A stretch of 64,000 nt of DNA from Nocardia altamirensis NBRC 108246 (GCF_001612685.1 NZ_BDAY01000003.1:1-64000), one strand, 5' to 3'; counted from the stretch's first letter, positions 25,238 to 33,677 are shown. Program-made: numbers and translations. Notes: generated by a model not told the origin, from the letters alone.

Positions 25238-27406
25238 ATGACGGAGACGGGAACCACCAATCCGCCACCCCCGCCGGTGACGACTACTTCGGCTCCACCC
25301 CCGCCGGTGACGACCACTTCGGCTCCACCCCCGCCGGTGACGACCACTTCGGCTCCACCCCCGCCGGTGACGACCACTTCGGCTTCACCCCCGCCTGCGA
25401 CGACTACTTCAACGCCTCCGTCCGTGACGACGACCGGGACAGCACCGCCACCGCCCGCGACGACAACGACACAGACACCTACGACAACGCCGGGACCGAC
25501 ACCGCAACCGCCCCCGCCGCCCCCGGCAACGCCGCCCCCGCCCCCGCCGCCAGGTCCGAGTGACTCGTCAAAACTAACCGCAGGCAACGCCTTGCCCGCC
25601 GACGGGCTGAAGAACGGCGATTACAGCCTGAAGATGGTGGACGGGAACCTGGTGCTAGCGGGTCCCGATGGCCGCATCTGGGACTCGGCCACCAACGGCA
25701 AGGGTGGCTCGCTGTTCTTCCGGTCGGACGGATCCTTCGATATCAGTGTCAGTGGTCCGTACGGTGGCTACTCGATCTGGCAGAACGGTCTGAAGCTGCA
25801 GAACGTCGGCAGCTTGCAGCTGACCGACAAAGGCAAGCTTGTCATTCTCGACAAAGCGGGCAAAGAGATTCACGTCATCGCGGCAGCGGATGGCAAGAGG
25901 CACTACGGCGCCCCCAGCGTCCACGTCCCGACCGGCTCGCCGCAGTGGTTGAGGTCCTTGATCGATGCGATCAACACCTGGCTCCGGAAGTGCTACGACA
26001 CGATCGGCGCACTCAAGCAGGGCGACACCGACGAGTTGTTCAAGATGATGACCGGTCAAGGCTTGCTTGATCCACGCAAGGAGAAAAATACCGGAAAACT
26101 GGTCGAACAGTATTCGAAGAAGGGCGATTACATCGTCGGTGTGAAGAATCAGCTGCAACAGGGTAATGCACAGATTCAGGTGCTTTCCTTGGACCAGATA
26201 CCGCAGAAGATCGGTCAGACTCGGGGCAAGCTCGACGGGATCGTCGACGAGCTGAACGACAAGCTGAGTCATCTCGATCCCGAGGCGGTGATCACCGGCA
26301 AGGAGATGAAGCCCGCCGCGGCTGCCACGGCGGTCGACTTGCTCTATCAGGCGGTCGGCCGTGTCAAGAAGGAGCTGGACGCAGCCAACGCTTTCATCGC
26401 CGAGAAGCAGCGGGAAGTATCCGACAATGTGCCGCCCGGCAGCACGGGCACCGACCCGGGGCCAAGAAACAGCCTGCCTCCCGTGACCGATTTCCTCAGT
26501 TCCACTGCGCCACTTCAGGACATGAAGCCCCTGTTCGAGGACCTGCTCCCCGGTGGGGACCCGACGAAGAAGCCGACTACGGGCGGCTCGGGCCTCGATG
26601 CACTGCTCAAAGAGCTCGGCGCTTCCTCGGCCCCTTCGACGAACGGGAGCGGTGGCGCGCCTACCGGTGGCGGGCCTAATCCGCTCACCGCGTTGATGGG
26701 AATGCTGCCGATGCTGCCGGTGATTGCGCAGCAGGTGTTGAGCCAAATGCGTCCGCGGAATCCCGAGCAAGAGCGCAATCCCAACCCGAACGATCCGAAC
26801 CAACCGAACCCCGGAAATCCGGGCGAGGTGCCGCCCGGCGCGCCCGTGAGCGACACCGCTCCGGGCGCACCGGTCACCGCTGCGCCTGCCACGCCACCGC
26901 CGCCACCGCCCGCAGGACGGAAGCCCTGGGTGGATATGAAGGTGGAGAACGTGCAACAGAAGGTTCCCGAAGCGGTGGCACGCGCGGTGAACAAAGAATT
27001 CAACGACCCGAACGGGATTGACGCGCGCGACGCGTACTCGAACACCTCGGGGCAGGAGACCGAAGACAAGCCGTGGAAGAAGGTCGACGGGACTCCCGCA
27101 ACCGGCGACATTGTGGAGTGGAGGAATGTCACTACCGGGGAAAAGCTTTCGGGCATCGTGGTGGTGAACGGTGACACCATTCAGTTGGTCACGCACGACA
27201 AACTCGTCCCGCTCGACTTGCAGAACCCGCCTGCGGCAGGCAGTGGGCCTTACGAATTCGTCCATTTCCTCCACCCGTCGGGTGTCGACGGCGATGAGGA
27301 ACCGGCGAAGAAGCCGACCACTCCGCCGAACATCAACGCAGTCGCACCGCTGACGCCGGCCCCACCGTCGGCACCTGCTACGCCGACCCCGCCGCCGCGC
27401 AAGTGA
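25238..27406 (+). CDS. T7SS-type protein with bulb-type lectin-like domain
   Basis: 722 residues. Residues 9-105 are Pro/Thr-rich, including four near-perfect PPPPVTTTSA repeats. Residues about 108-215 resemble a bulb-type (GNA) lectin: three similar sheets such as YSLKMVDGNLVLAG with IWDS and IWQNG turns, although the classic QxDxNxVxY sites are degenerate. A helical WXG-like region (about 220-400) and a disordered Pro-rich region follow. From about residue 560 comes the C-terminal domain shared with the 16084-17637 product (GDIVEWRN ... HFLHPSG). There is no Sec signal, so T7SS export is inferred. It may bind wall or host glycans. Confidence 0.6.
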   Translation: MTETGTTNPPPPPVTTTSAPPPPVTTTSAPPPPVTTTSAPPPPVTTTSASPPPATTTSTPPSVTTTGTAPPPPATTTTQTPTTTPGPTPQPPPPPPATPPPPPPPGPSDSSKLTAGNALPADGLKNGDYSLKMVDGNLVLAGPDGRIWDSATNGKGGSLFFRSDGSFDISVSGPYGGYSIWQNGLKLQNVGSLQLTDKGKLVILDKAGKEIHVIAAADGKRHYGAPSVHVPTGSPQWLRSLIDAINTWLRKCYDTIGALKQGDTDELFKMMTGQGLLDPRKEKNTGKLVEQYSKKGDYIVGVKNQLQQGNAQIQVLSLDQIPQKIGQTRGKLDGIVDELNDKLSHLDPEAVITGKEMKPAAAATAVDLLYQAVGRVKKELDAANAFIAEKQREVSDNVPPGSTGTDPGPRNSLPPVTDFLSSTAPLQDMKPLFEDLLPGGDPTKKPTTGGSGLDALLKELGASSAPSTNGSGGAPTGGGPNPLTALMGMLPMLPVIAQQVLSQMRPRNPEQERNPNPNDPNQPNPGNPGEVPPGAPVSDTAPGAPVTAAPATPPPPPPAGRKPWVDMKVENVQQKVPEAVARAVNKEFNDPNGIDARDAYSNTSGQETEDKPWKKVDGTPATGDIVEWRNVTTGEKLSGIVVVNGDTIQLVTHDKLVPLDLQNPPAAGSGPYEFVHFLHPSGVDGDEEPAKKPTTPPNINAVAPLTPAPPSAPATPTPPPRK
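25261..25410 (+). repeat. 30-bp in-frame tandem repeat coding for PPPPVTTTSA
   Basis: Four near-identical 30-base units (25261-25380) followed by one diverged unit. They encode a proline-threonine stalk at the N-terminus of the lectin-like protein. Copy number is likely to vary between strains. Confidence 0.85.
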
Positions 27407-27728
27407 CCGAATCGCGCAGGAGTGCACCAGATCCCAGCGCATCGGCAGACTCGATCCACACATCGGCATGCGAATCCCGGATCGGCAGGCTCTGCCTCAC
27501 GTGCCGGGTACGAATCCCGGATCGGCGGATACCATTTCACGTATCGGAGTACGAATCGCGGATCAGTAGGCGCGATCTCATGCGCTGCACGCGAATCCCA
27601 CACCAGTAAGCCAGATTCCACATATCGGCACGCCAACTCTGGATCGGCGCGCACGATCCGACGGTGAATCACGCATGCCGTATCGGCAGACCGGTCGAGC
27701 CTGCTCGTGGGTTCCGAAGCCGGATGCT
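27407..27728. repeat. Degenerate 40-41-bp intergenic tandem repeats
   Basis: This gap between convergent genes contains about six or seven diverged copies of a 40-41-bp unit. Its core GAATCCCGGATCGGCAGGC recurs near 27472, 27512, 27553, 27593, 27634 and 27665, with a related copy near 27429; each is followed by a TCACGTATCGG-like half. No credible gene or simple terminator was seen. Confidence 0.6.
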
Positions 27729-28679
27729 TCAGGCGCGCACGTCAGGTGTGGCGGGTTGATCCGCTCGGCGTGGCTGATCGCCAGGTACTGCCGGAGCGCC
27801 GGGCCTGTCGGTGCCAGGCGCGGGCGGTGGTGCGGAATTCGCATGCGGCGCAGCGGGATCGGCCGACTTCGGGGTGTTCGGTGCGGCCGGATCTCCGGGT
27901 TTGGGTTGCGCACCCTTCTTGTCGGCCTCGGCTTGGGCGTTCTCGTGTTGCTTCAGCAATTCGGGCACCAACGACAGCAGCGGCGTCGCGGCCATCGGGA
28001 TCATCGCGAGCAACGGCAGTAGCGACGACAGGATGTCGGGACCGCCGCCAGCGCCGCCGGTTCCCGCCGCGGTGTCGAGCAAGCTCGGACTGCTATTCTT
28101 CGCGTTCGATTCCCCCGCGATCTGGGTGTTCATTCCGTAGGTCGACGAAACCCGTTGGAACACCTTCTTCACCGTTGCGGCGATCTCCGTCATGAGCGGC
28201 GCCTCGAGTGTGGCGCGGGCCTGAGCGGTGCCGGCCGCAACCAGCCCGGGTTCGGCGGCCAGTAGTACGGCATTGAGGTCGTCCACATATTTCTGAATGT
28301 CGCGCAGAGCCTGGTTTCCGCCTCCGGCGACGACGATCGAGGTGGTGGCGACCTGCTGGTCCATGGTCAGCAGCTCGGAGCGGCGGGCGCCCGTATTCGC
28401 GAGCGCGTCGAGATATTCGATGGTCGCCTCGCCGTCGCCGGGATTCTGGTGCGGCCTCGCCGGAGGCAGTTGCGCGGCGCGCGGCGGTGGGCTCGGTTCA
28501 GCACGGCCCCACAGTGCGACCGCACGTTGAATGGCGGCCGAGCAACTTTCTATGAACTGCACCAGCCTTGGTGATGCGCCTTTCGGTGTGTACACAGCGA
28601 CAGCGCGCGACGCGGCATTCCCAGCGAACACCGTCTGCGCACCGGCAGGATCGGCAGCGGTGGTCGTATTAGTCACCAT
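27729..28679 (-). CDS. T7SS-associated helical protein with Ala/Pro-rich tail
   Basis: 316 residues from ATG 28679, with GGGAGG upstream; a GTG three bases further in is also possible. Residues about 55-180 are helical (IEYLDALANTGARRSELL, then ALRDIQKYVDDLNAVLL and a long Ala-rich helix), resembling the helical part of the 13812-15245 NlpC protein and perhaps DUF4226. Residues about 220-250 form a hydrophobic stretch (LSSLLPLLAMIPMAATPLLSLV). The last 80 residues are Pro/Ala/Lys-rich. No enzyme motif. The family 2 motif faces this gene, which suggests it belongs to the same regulon as the substrate genes. Confidence 0.6.
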   Translation of the reverse strand: MVTNTTTAADPAGAQTVFAGNAASRAVAVYTPKGASPRLVQFIESCSAAIQRAVALWGRAEPSPPPRAAQLPPARPHQNPGDGEATIEYLDALANTGARRSELLTMDQQVATTSIVVAGGGNQALRDIQKYVDDLNAVLLAAEPGLVAAGTAQARATLEAPLMTEIAATVKKVFQRVSSTYGMNTQIAGESNAKNSSPSLLDTAAGTGGAGGGPDILSSLLPLLAMIPMAATPLLSLVPELLKQHENAQAEADKKGAQPKPGDPAAPNTPKSADPAAPHANSAPPPAPGTDRPGAPAVPGDQPRRADQPATPDVRA

Positions 28680-28714
28680 TGCCGATATCCACCTCCCAGA
28701 ATTTTCCTCATTCG

Positions 28715-28741
28715 ATTGTCTCCGCTTCCCGATAATGGGAA
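28715..28741 (-). promoter_or_regulatory. Family 2 palindrome and -10 for the 27729-28679 gene
   Basis: Read on the minus strand: TTCCCA-TTAT-CGGGAA (28741-28726), five bases, GACAAT (28720-28715). Same layout and same -10 as at 15448 and 23326. A 12-codon frame from 28711 would end in TGA at 28675-28673, overlapping the gene start. Confidence 0.55.
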
Positions 28742-28789
28742 GCGGAATCCGGGTGTGCGGCGCATGGATGCCGTTCGGTTTCTGTTTGG

Positions 28790-28816
28790 TCCCCAGAATT
28801 GGGAAGCGGAGAGTTT
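28790..28816 (+). promoter_or_regulatory. Family 2 palindrome facing the NlpC/P60 gene
   Basis: TCCCCA-GAAT-TGGGAA at 28790-28805, five bases, GAGTTT at 28811-28816. With the copy at 28715-28741 it forms a divergent pair. Confidence 0.5.
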
Positions 28817-28884
28817 TCACTGGTCTCACAATGTGTAGACCGGAATCTGGAGGCGATCGTGATGCGCACGAGCGAGACGGCCGA

Positions 28885-29871
28885 ATGTCGCCGGACGTGA
28901 CTGGCGATCTGCAGGCTCTTCTGCGAACGATGCTCGGGCTCTACGGGTCCGGGCAGCCGGCCCTTGCCGACGTGTCGGCAAGCCAGTCCGAGTCACGCAC
29001 CGCCGACCTTACGTCGCTGGCGGGTCTCAACGTCAAAGACTATGCCGGTCGGCTGGACATGCAGAATGCCGTCGCCGCGTCGCAAGCGGACCGGGACGGT
29101 GTCGTCCACACCGCGGTCGGTTCGACCAGCGACGGCACCGTCACCGGCCGCGGCAAGCTGGCCCATCAGATCGCCGATTTCGACTCCAGGGTTCAGGCCA
29201 TCGCCTCGATCGGTGACTCCCGTTTCACCGGGCCCGCATTGCTCGCCGCGGCGCAGAGCACGATCGGCAACGCCACCAAGCAGGTGAGCGCCGATATGGC
29301 TGCGGCGCAGCGGCAAGCGGCGCAGATCATGCCGCCGACCGTGCCGAAGACAGTGATACCTGCGCCTCGCCAGGCCGTCACCAGGAGCAAGGCAAGGAGC
29401 AGGCATCGACCGCGGCTCGGATCGCCGCAGCGGCCTCGTCGCCGTCCTCCGATCCCTTCGGACGGCACTGCGGGGGGAGCGGCCGTCAGCGCCGCGAGTG
29501 GTTTCCTCGGCGCGAAATATGTCTGGGGTGGTGGCGGCGCGGGCGGCCCCACCGGCGGCGGTTTCGATTGTTCCGGTTTGACCCAGTACGCGATCGCCCA
29601 AGCCACCAACGGCGAGTTGATCCTGCCGCGCACCACCTACGACCAGGTACACAGCGGAGTTCGGGTGCATCCGCAGGATGTGCAACCCGGTGATCTCGTG
29701 TTTCCGGCCAGCTCGTGGAGCTGGAAGGGGCCCGAGCACGTCCAACTTGCCGCGGGCGGCGGCATGGTCATCGAGGCGCCGACTTTCGGTGTTCCGGTCA
29801 AATGGTCGCAGATGCCCGACGATGCCGTGGTCATTCGAGTGTTGGGGTCCCGCAACGGAAGACAGGTGTAG
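28885..29871 (+). CDS. NlpC/P60 hydrolase with helical N-domain
   Basis: 328 residues from ATG 28885. In-frame ATG 28831 is an alternative closer to the promoter. Residues 1-145 are a helical, T7SS-like domain. The C-terminal NlpC/P60 domain is intact: Cys229 in FDCSGLTQY, His285 in EHVQLA, and GDLVFPASSW between them. Residues about 160-192 are unusually Arg/Pro-rich, and another frame over about 29380-29462 reads like a normal Ala/Ser/Gln linker with higher GC3. This suggests two compensating frameshifts in the linker. A 12-codon frame with GGAGG (ATG 28862, stop 28898-28900) overlaps the start. Likely a wall hydrolase helping secretion or acting as a substrate. Confidence 0.7.
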   Translation: MSPDVTGDLQALLRTMLGLYGSGQPALADVSASQSESRTADLTSLAGLNVKDYAGRLDMQNAVAASQADRDGVVHTAVGSTSDGTVTGRGKLAHQIADFDSRVQAIASIGDSRFTGPALLAAAQSTIGNATKQVSADMAAAQRQAAQIMPPTVPKTVIPAPRQAVTRSKARSRHRPRLGSPQRPRRRPPIPSDGTAGGAAVSAASGFLGAKYVWGGGGAGGPTGGGFDCSGLTQYAIAQATNGELILPRTTYDQVHSGVRVHPQDVQPGDLVFPASSWSWKGPEHVQLAAGGGMVIEAPTFGVPVKWSQMPDDAVVIRVLGSRNGRQV

Positions 29872-29877
29872 CCGGGG

Positions 29878-31908
29878 GTGTCCATCGAACTTCCCCACGA
29901 AGTGGCGGTCGTCCTCAACTTCATGGGCGTGCCGTGGCCGGACGTGGACGAAGACGACGTCCACAATCTCGCGCAGGACGTCCGCACCTTCGCCCAGAAC
30001 GTCGCGAACACCCACGATTCGGCGACAAGCACCATCACCGACATGGGCACCGTCTATTCCGGACACTCCTATTCGGCGTTGCTGGCCAGTTGGGGCCGGA
30101 TGAGCAGCACCCATATGGCCGACCTCGATCAGGCGTGTCGAACGGTCGCCACGGCGCTGGACATGGCGGCCAATGCCATCAGCCTGATCAAAGTGGTGGC
30201 GATCGCCGAAATCACCGCACTGGTCGGCACTTTCCTGGTTGTGCTCGCCACTCCAGGGGGAGGCCCGCTAGCTCCTTTGCTCTCGATGGCGGCGCGCAAA
30301 ATCGCTACTCAGGTGGAACAGTCCATCGTGGCGTACGTCCTCGCCGAGGTCGTCGCCAAGGCACTGGAGCCGTTCGAGAAGGCGATCGACGACATGATCA
30401 AGGGACTGGCGTACAACGCGGCCAGCGACGTCTTGGACGTGCCGGACAGCTCGTCCAAGCAGACCTTGTATATCGATCCCAATGAGGTCCTTCGCTACGC
30501 AGGCATCCTCGACTCCCATGCCGACGACATCCTGCAGCATGCCGCCACCTTCGCCGATTCGGTGGCGACTCTGGACTTCTCGATGTACGGCGGTCCCGAC
30601 GCCCCAGTCGTCGCGACCGACGCTGGGTCCGGTCCCCCGCTACGCTTGCCGCTCGATCTGCCGTTGCTCAGCGTTCCCGACGGCCCCAAGTCGCTGCTCG
30701 CCTCGGCCGACGCCGACCCGGACTTGCCGCCGACCGGCGGGTGGATGCCCGGCGCCACGGTGTCGGGCCTTGACGCAAAATCGGACGGACTGTCCGCGCT
30801 TCTCGCGCCATCCGCTGCGAAAGCCGGGCCGGGATCGGATGTGGAATCGGCTGCTGTGCTGGGTGGTTCGTCGTTCCCGCCAGAGCCGCCAGCCGGCGGA
30901 TTGCCCGCGGCATTCGCACAGGGCGCCGACGAGCATACGCCTGGACCGGATCGCGTACCGGGCGACGGCGTGCCGCTCGGTGCGTCGTCCGGACCGGATG
31001 CTCCAGGGCCCCTTCCGCCGGACGAGCGTGCCATCGGACCACTGCTACCCCCCACCGGTCCCACGCCGCCGATGTCATCGAATACCTTTGGCGGACCGCT
31101 CATTCCGCCCGTTGATGCGGCTGGTCGACTGCCGGGCGTCGGTGACGGCAGTGCCCATGCCGCGCCGCAACAAGGTGCACCACAACAGGGCTCGCCGCAA
31201 CAGGGATCGCCGGGTGGTCGCGGTACGTCCGGCCCTGCTACGCCGTGGGCCCGCGCGGCCGGGCTGAAATCGGTGAAGGACAAGGCCGCGAAGGCACCGA
31301 CCCCGCCACCGGTCACCGCGCCTGCCGATGCCGGATCGGGCCGCACCCCGTGGTCGAAGCCCGATCGCGCCCCCGACGCGGCGAAGGTATTCGCGCCAGG
31401 CGGTCGTAAGCCTGCTGAGTCCGACGCACCTGAAAACATCGATGGACCAACAAAGATCAGCGCTCCGGCAAAGTCAGATGCACCGGCGAGGTCTCGGGAG
31501 CCGGCGAATTCCGACGCCCCGATGAGGTCCAGGGAGCCGGCGACGCCCGAGGGCGTCGCGACGTCCGAGGGGCCGGCGACGTCCGAGGGGCAGGCGACGT
31601 CCGAGGGGCAGGCGAGATCTGAGGGGCCCGCGAAGTCTGAGGCTGCGACGAAGTCTGGGGAACCGGAGAAGGCCGAGGGACCCACGAGGTCTGAGGGGCC
31701 CTCCCAGTCCGACACCACGGCGAAGTCCGACGGCACGGCGAAGTCCGACGGCACGGCGAGGTCTGGGGGATCGGCGAGGTCTGAGGGACCCGCGACGTCT
31801 GATGGACTGGCGAGGTCGGAGGGGCCCGAAAACCGCACCGGCGGAAATGAATCGACTGCTGCGGCCGCCCGTCCTACGGTGATGGCTCCGGAGGGTCTGC
31901 GCCGATGA
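29878..31908 (+). CDS. WXG100-like protein with hydrophobic segment and long repetitive tail
   Basis: 676 residues from GTG 29878, six bases after the previous stop. Residues 1-100 are a WXG100-like helical hairpin (SYSALLASWGRM turn). Residues about 102-135 are strongly hydrophobic, as in the leader regions of LXG/WXG polymorphic toxins, and the next 60 residues are helical. The remaining 450 residues are low-complexity, Pro/Gly/Ala-rich, ending in about 20 units of a Ser-Glu-Gly-Pro-like hexapeptide. No toxin domain is visible. It could be a structural or pore-like exported protein. It follows the NlpC gene directly, so the two are probably cotranscribed. Confidence 0.6.
   Translation: MSIELPHEVAVVLNFMGVPWPDVDEDDVHNLAQDVRTFAQNVANTHDSATSTITDMGTVYSGHSYSALLASWGRMSSTHMADLDQACRTVATALDMAANAISLIKVVAIAEITALVGTFLVVLATPGGGPLAPLLSMAARKIATQVEQSIVAYVLAEVVAKALEPFEKAIDDMIKGLAYNAASDVLDVPDSSSKQTLYIDPNEVLRYAGILDSHADDILQHAATFADSVATLDFSMYGGPDAPVVATDAGSGPPLRLPLDLPLLSVPDGPKSLLASADADPDLPPTGGWMPGATVSGLDAKSDGLSALLAPSAAKAGPGSDVESAAVLGGSSFPPEPPAGGLPAAFAQGADEHTPGPDRVPGDGVPLGASSGPDAPGPLPPDERAIGPLLPPTGPTPPMSSNTFGGPLIPPVDAAGRLPGVGDGSAHAAPQQGAPQQGSPQQGSPGGRGTSGPATPWARAAGLKSVKDKAAKAPTPPPVTAPADAGSGRTPWSKPDRAPDAAKVFAPGGRKPAESDAPENIDGPTKISAPAKSDAPARSREPANSDAPMRSREPATPEGVATSEGPATSEGQATSEGQARSEGPAKSEAATKSGEPEKAEGPTRSEGPSQSDTTAKSDGTAKSDGTARSGGSARSEGPATSDGLARSEGPENRTGGNESTAAAARPTVMAPEGLRR
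31462..31845 (+). repeat. 18-bp in-frame repeats coding for (A-x-S-E-G-P)-like hexapeptides
   Basis: About twenty diverged 18-base units centred on GCGACGTCCGAGGGGCCG. They give an acidic, flexible C-terminal tail to the WXG-like protein. Confidence 0.7.
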
Positions 31909-31951
31909 TCCGCGTCGACCCCGGGTAATCCGCGGCTCGCGTGCCCGCCGA

Positions 31952-33190
31952 TTATCCGGTGAGGTACGCGAGCTCGTCTTCCATGGTCGCCACGCGCTGT
32001 GCCGCCGACTTGTCGTCAACGGCCCCGACCACGGTCACCTCGACGCTGAGCCGGCCGCAGAAGGTGAGGATGACGTAGTTCGGGACTTCACGCTCCGCTG
32101 CGGCCACCGGCGGGTGTTGCGACGCCGCTTTCCCGAATATCCCACGGAAGTCGACGATCTCGAGCCCCGGCGGGTGGCGCGGCGCGGACATCACGCCCCA
32201 GTTGGTCGAGGAGAGCACCCGGCTCGGTCCCGTCCCGACGATCCCGGCTTCGAGGGCGGCCGGAAAACGCAGGCCTGCCCGATGCACGCTGCCGTCGAGC
32301 AGCCCGGCGCGCAATCGATGGTGCACCGTCCGCGCCAGGCCGACGATGGCCTGGCGCGCACGCGCCGGCTCGTAGATCGCGTAGCCGAGTACGTTGGTCG
32401 CCGTGGTCTTTTCGACGATGGGTAGCAGGCGAGTGCGCATGTCCACGGGATAGAAATAGGTCAGCGCGGTTATCGGCACTCGCTGGATGGCCGCCTCGGT
32501 GCGCAGGATCGCGGCCGAGAGCAAGGCGTTGACGGTGAGCCCGTTGCGGTGGCCGAACGCGATCAGTGCCGAGGTGTCCTCGCGGTCGAGTCGAATTCGC
32601 GCTGAGCACACGGCACGCGGTTTCGGAACGGCCTGCACCGGACGCACGACGGCAAGCCTTGTCGCGTTAGGTGATTCGGTAGGAATCGGTGCGATGCCGC
32701 GTGCCTCCGAAAGCGCCTCGAATGATGTCGGAAACGCGTACGGCCCGTTGGTGACCGCGCTGCCCGCGACGAGATCGGTGTAGCAGGACCAGAAGTCGGC
32801 CACTATGGCCAGTGCGTGTCTTCCGTCCGCGATGGCGTGATGGACGAGCAGTGTCACCGCGGTGCGTTCGGCGTTCTTCACGATGTGCAGCCCGGACAAC
32901 GCGTACTGCGGATCAATGCGAGCACCGGCCAGTGGGTCGTCGGTGTCGCCGGCGCGGACGGTGACACCGTGGTGCGGGCCTGGGGTTTCGACGAGCATCA
33001 CGTCGTGGCCGACCGACTGCAGGCGGGCGGTGAGCGCCGGGTAAGTGTGGGTGAGGACCTCGTACGCCTGAGCGAGCAGCCATGGATCGAGGTCGCCGCG
33101 CACCAGCGCCGAGTAGCCGACCACCGTGCCGAGGCGGACGAACATCCGTTCGCTGGAGGTGAGCGGGCGGACAGCACGTGGCTCGGGCAT
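31952..33190 (-). CDS. PapA5-like acyltransferase (condensation-domain fold)
   Basis: 412 residues from ATG 33190, which has GAGGA five bases upstream; GTG 33226 would add 12 residues. HHAIADG at 117-123 is the HHxxxDG catalytic motif of the condensation/PapA5 family. The later SSTNWGVMSAPR region matches the C-terminal part of the fold. PapA5 transfers mycocerosyl groups to phthiocerol in mycobacteria; here a mycolata wax- or polyketide-type lipid is more likely, but the substrate cannot be told. No polyketide synthase lies nearby. Its promoter (33352-33380) is followed by a leader with two strong hairpins. Confidence 0.75.
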   Translation of the reverse strand: MPEPRAVRPLTSSERMFVRLGTVVGYSALVRGDLDPWLLAQAYEVLTHTYPALTARLQSVGHDVMLVETPGPHHGVTVRAGDTDDPLAGARIDPQYALSGLHIVKNAERTAVTLLVHHAIADGRHALAIVADFWSCYTDLVAGSAVTNGPYAFPTSFEALSEARGIAPIPTESPNATRLAVVRPVQAVPKPRAVCSARIRLDREDTSALIAFGHRNGLTVNALLSAAILRTEAAIQRVPITALTYFYPVDMRTRLLPIVEKTTATNVLGYAIYEPARARQAIVGLARTVHHRLRAGLLDGSVHRAGLRFPAALEAGIVGTGPSRVLSSTNWGVMSAPRHPPGLEIVDFRGIFGKAASQHPPVAAAEREVPNYVILTFCGRLSVEVTVVGAVDDKSAAQRVATMEDELAYLTG

Positions 33191-33351
33191 ACGTTCCTCT
33201 GTCGCGACAAGATGGTCGATCGCCACAGGCAGAGGACCGTCGAGGGGGTGGGTTGACGACGATCCTCTGCCCGGGCACGTGACGACCAGTCCGCTCCACG
33301 TTGGTCGTCACTGAGGGGGAGGCGGGATGAGGATACCGCCTCCCGAGGCCA

Positions 33352-33380
33352 ACTTTAACCATAAACAACGGCACGATCAA
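33352..33380 (-). promoter_or_regulatory. Family 1 promoter for the papA5-like gene
   Basis: On the minus strand TTGATC, 17-base spacer GTGCCGTTGTTTATGGT, TAAAGT. It overlaps the -35 of the plus-strand copy at 33379-33407, giving a divergent pair. The resulting leader is about 150 bases and strongly folded. Confidence 0.5.
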
Positions 33381-33407
33381 TAGCGTCCTGGTAAATAACG
33401 GTGAATA
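33379..33407 (+). promoter_or_regulatory. Family 1 promoter, orphan plus-strand copy
   Basis: AATAGC, 17-base spacer GTCCTGGTAAATAACGG, TGAATA. The GGTAAATAACG core is identical to that of the copy at 33678-33706. No start codon follows closely; it may drive an RNA towards eccA or act as an operator only. Confidence 0.4.
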
Positions 33408-33478
33408 GATCGGACGCCCAGGAAGGGTGGGATCGTCACGTCCGCGCGGGAATTCGACTGCCGATGGCCGGACCCGTG

Positions 33479-33494
33479 TCCCCACTGTTGGGGA
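33479..33494 (+). promoter_or_regulatory. Family 2 palindrome without a clear -10
   Basis: TCCCCA-CTGT-TGGGGA, a perfect 6+6 dyad. The hexamer five bases downstream (TGCGCG) is not -10-like, so it may be a distal operator. A half site TGGGAA follows at 33522-33527. Confidence 0.4.
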
Positions 33495-33562
33495 GAAGCT
33501 GCGCGCAACCTGGTCGCACAATGGGAACTTGGGTCGCTCGGCGGGGTCGATCCAACCACGAA

Positions 33563-33603
33563 AGTGCGGCGACTGACCGAGGCATATGGTCAGTCGCCGC
33601 ACT
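33563..33603 (+). terminator. 16-bp perfect hairpin
   Basis: AGTGCGGCGACTGACC pairs exactly with 33588-33603 around a nine-base loop. No T-run follows. It could end any transcript from the orphan promoter at 33379-33407 or shield eccA from read-through. There is no coding gene immediately upstream. Confidence 0.5.
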
Positions 33604-33677
33604 AGGGAAGGTCGGCGGCCAGAGCCTTCAGGGAACCGCCGACAAGATCCACTATACCCCTAGATGGCGGCAATATA

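Noticed and set aside
25261..25410. Regular 30-bp repeats as a CRISPR array
   Set aside because: Units are contiguous with no spacers and keep one reading frame encoding a Pro-Thr stalk.
27407..27728. Intergenic 40-bp repeats as CRISPR
   Set aside because: Repeats are diverged and directly adjacent, without unique spacers of constant length, and no cas gene is present.
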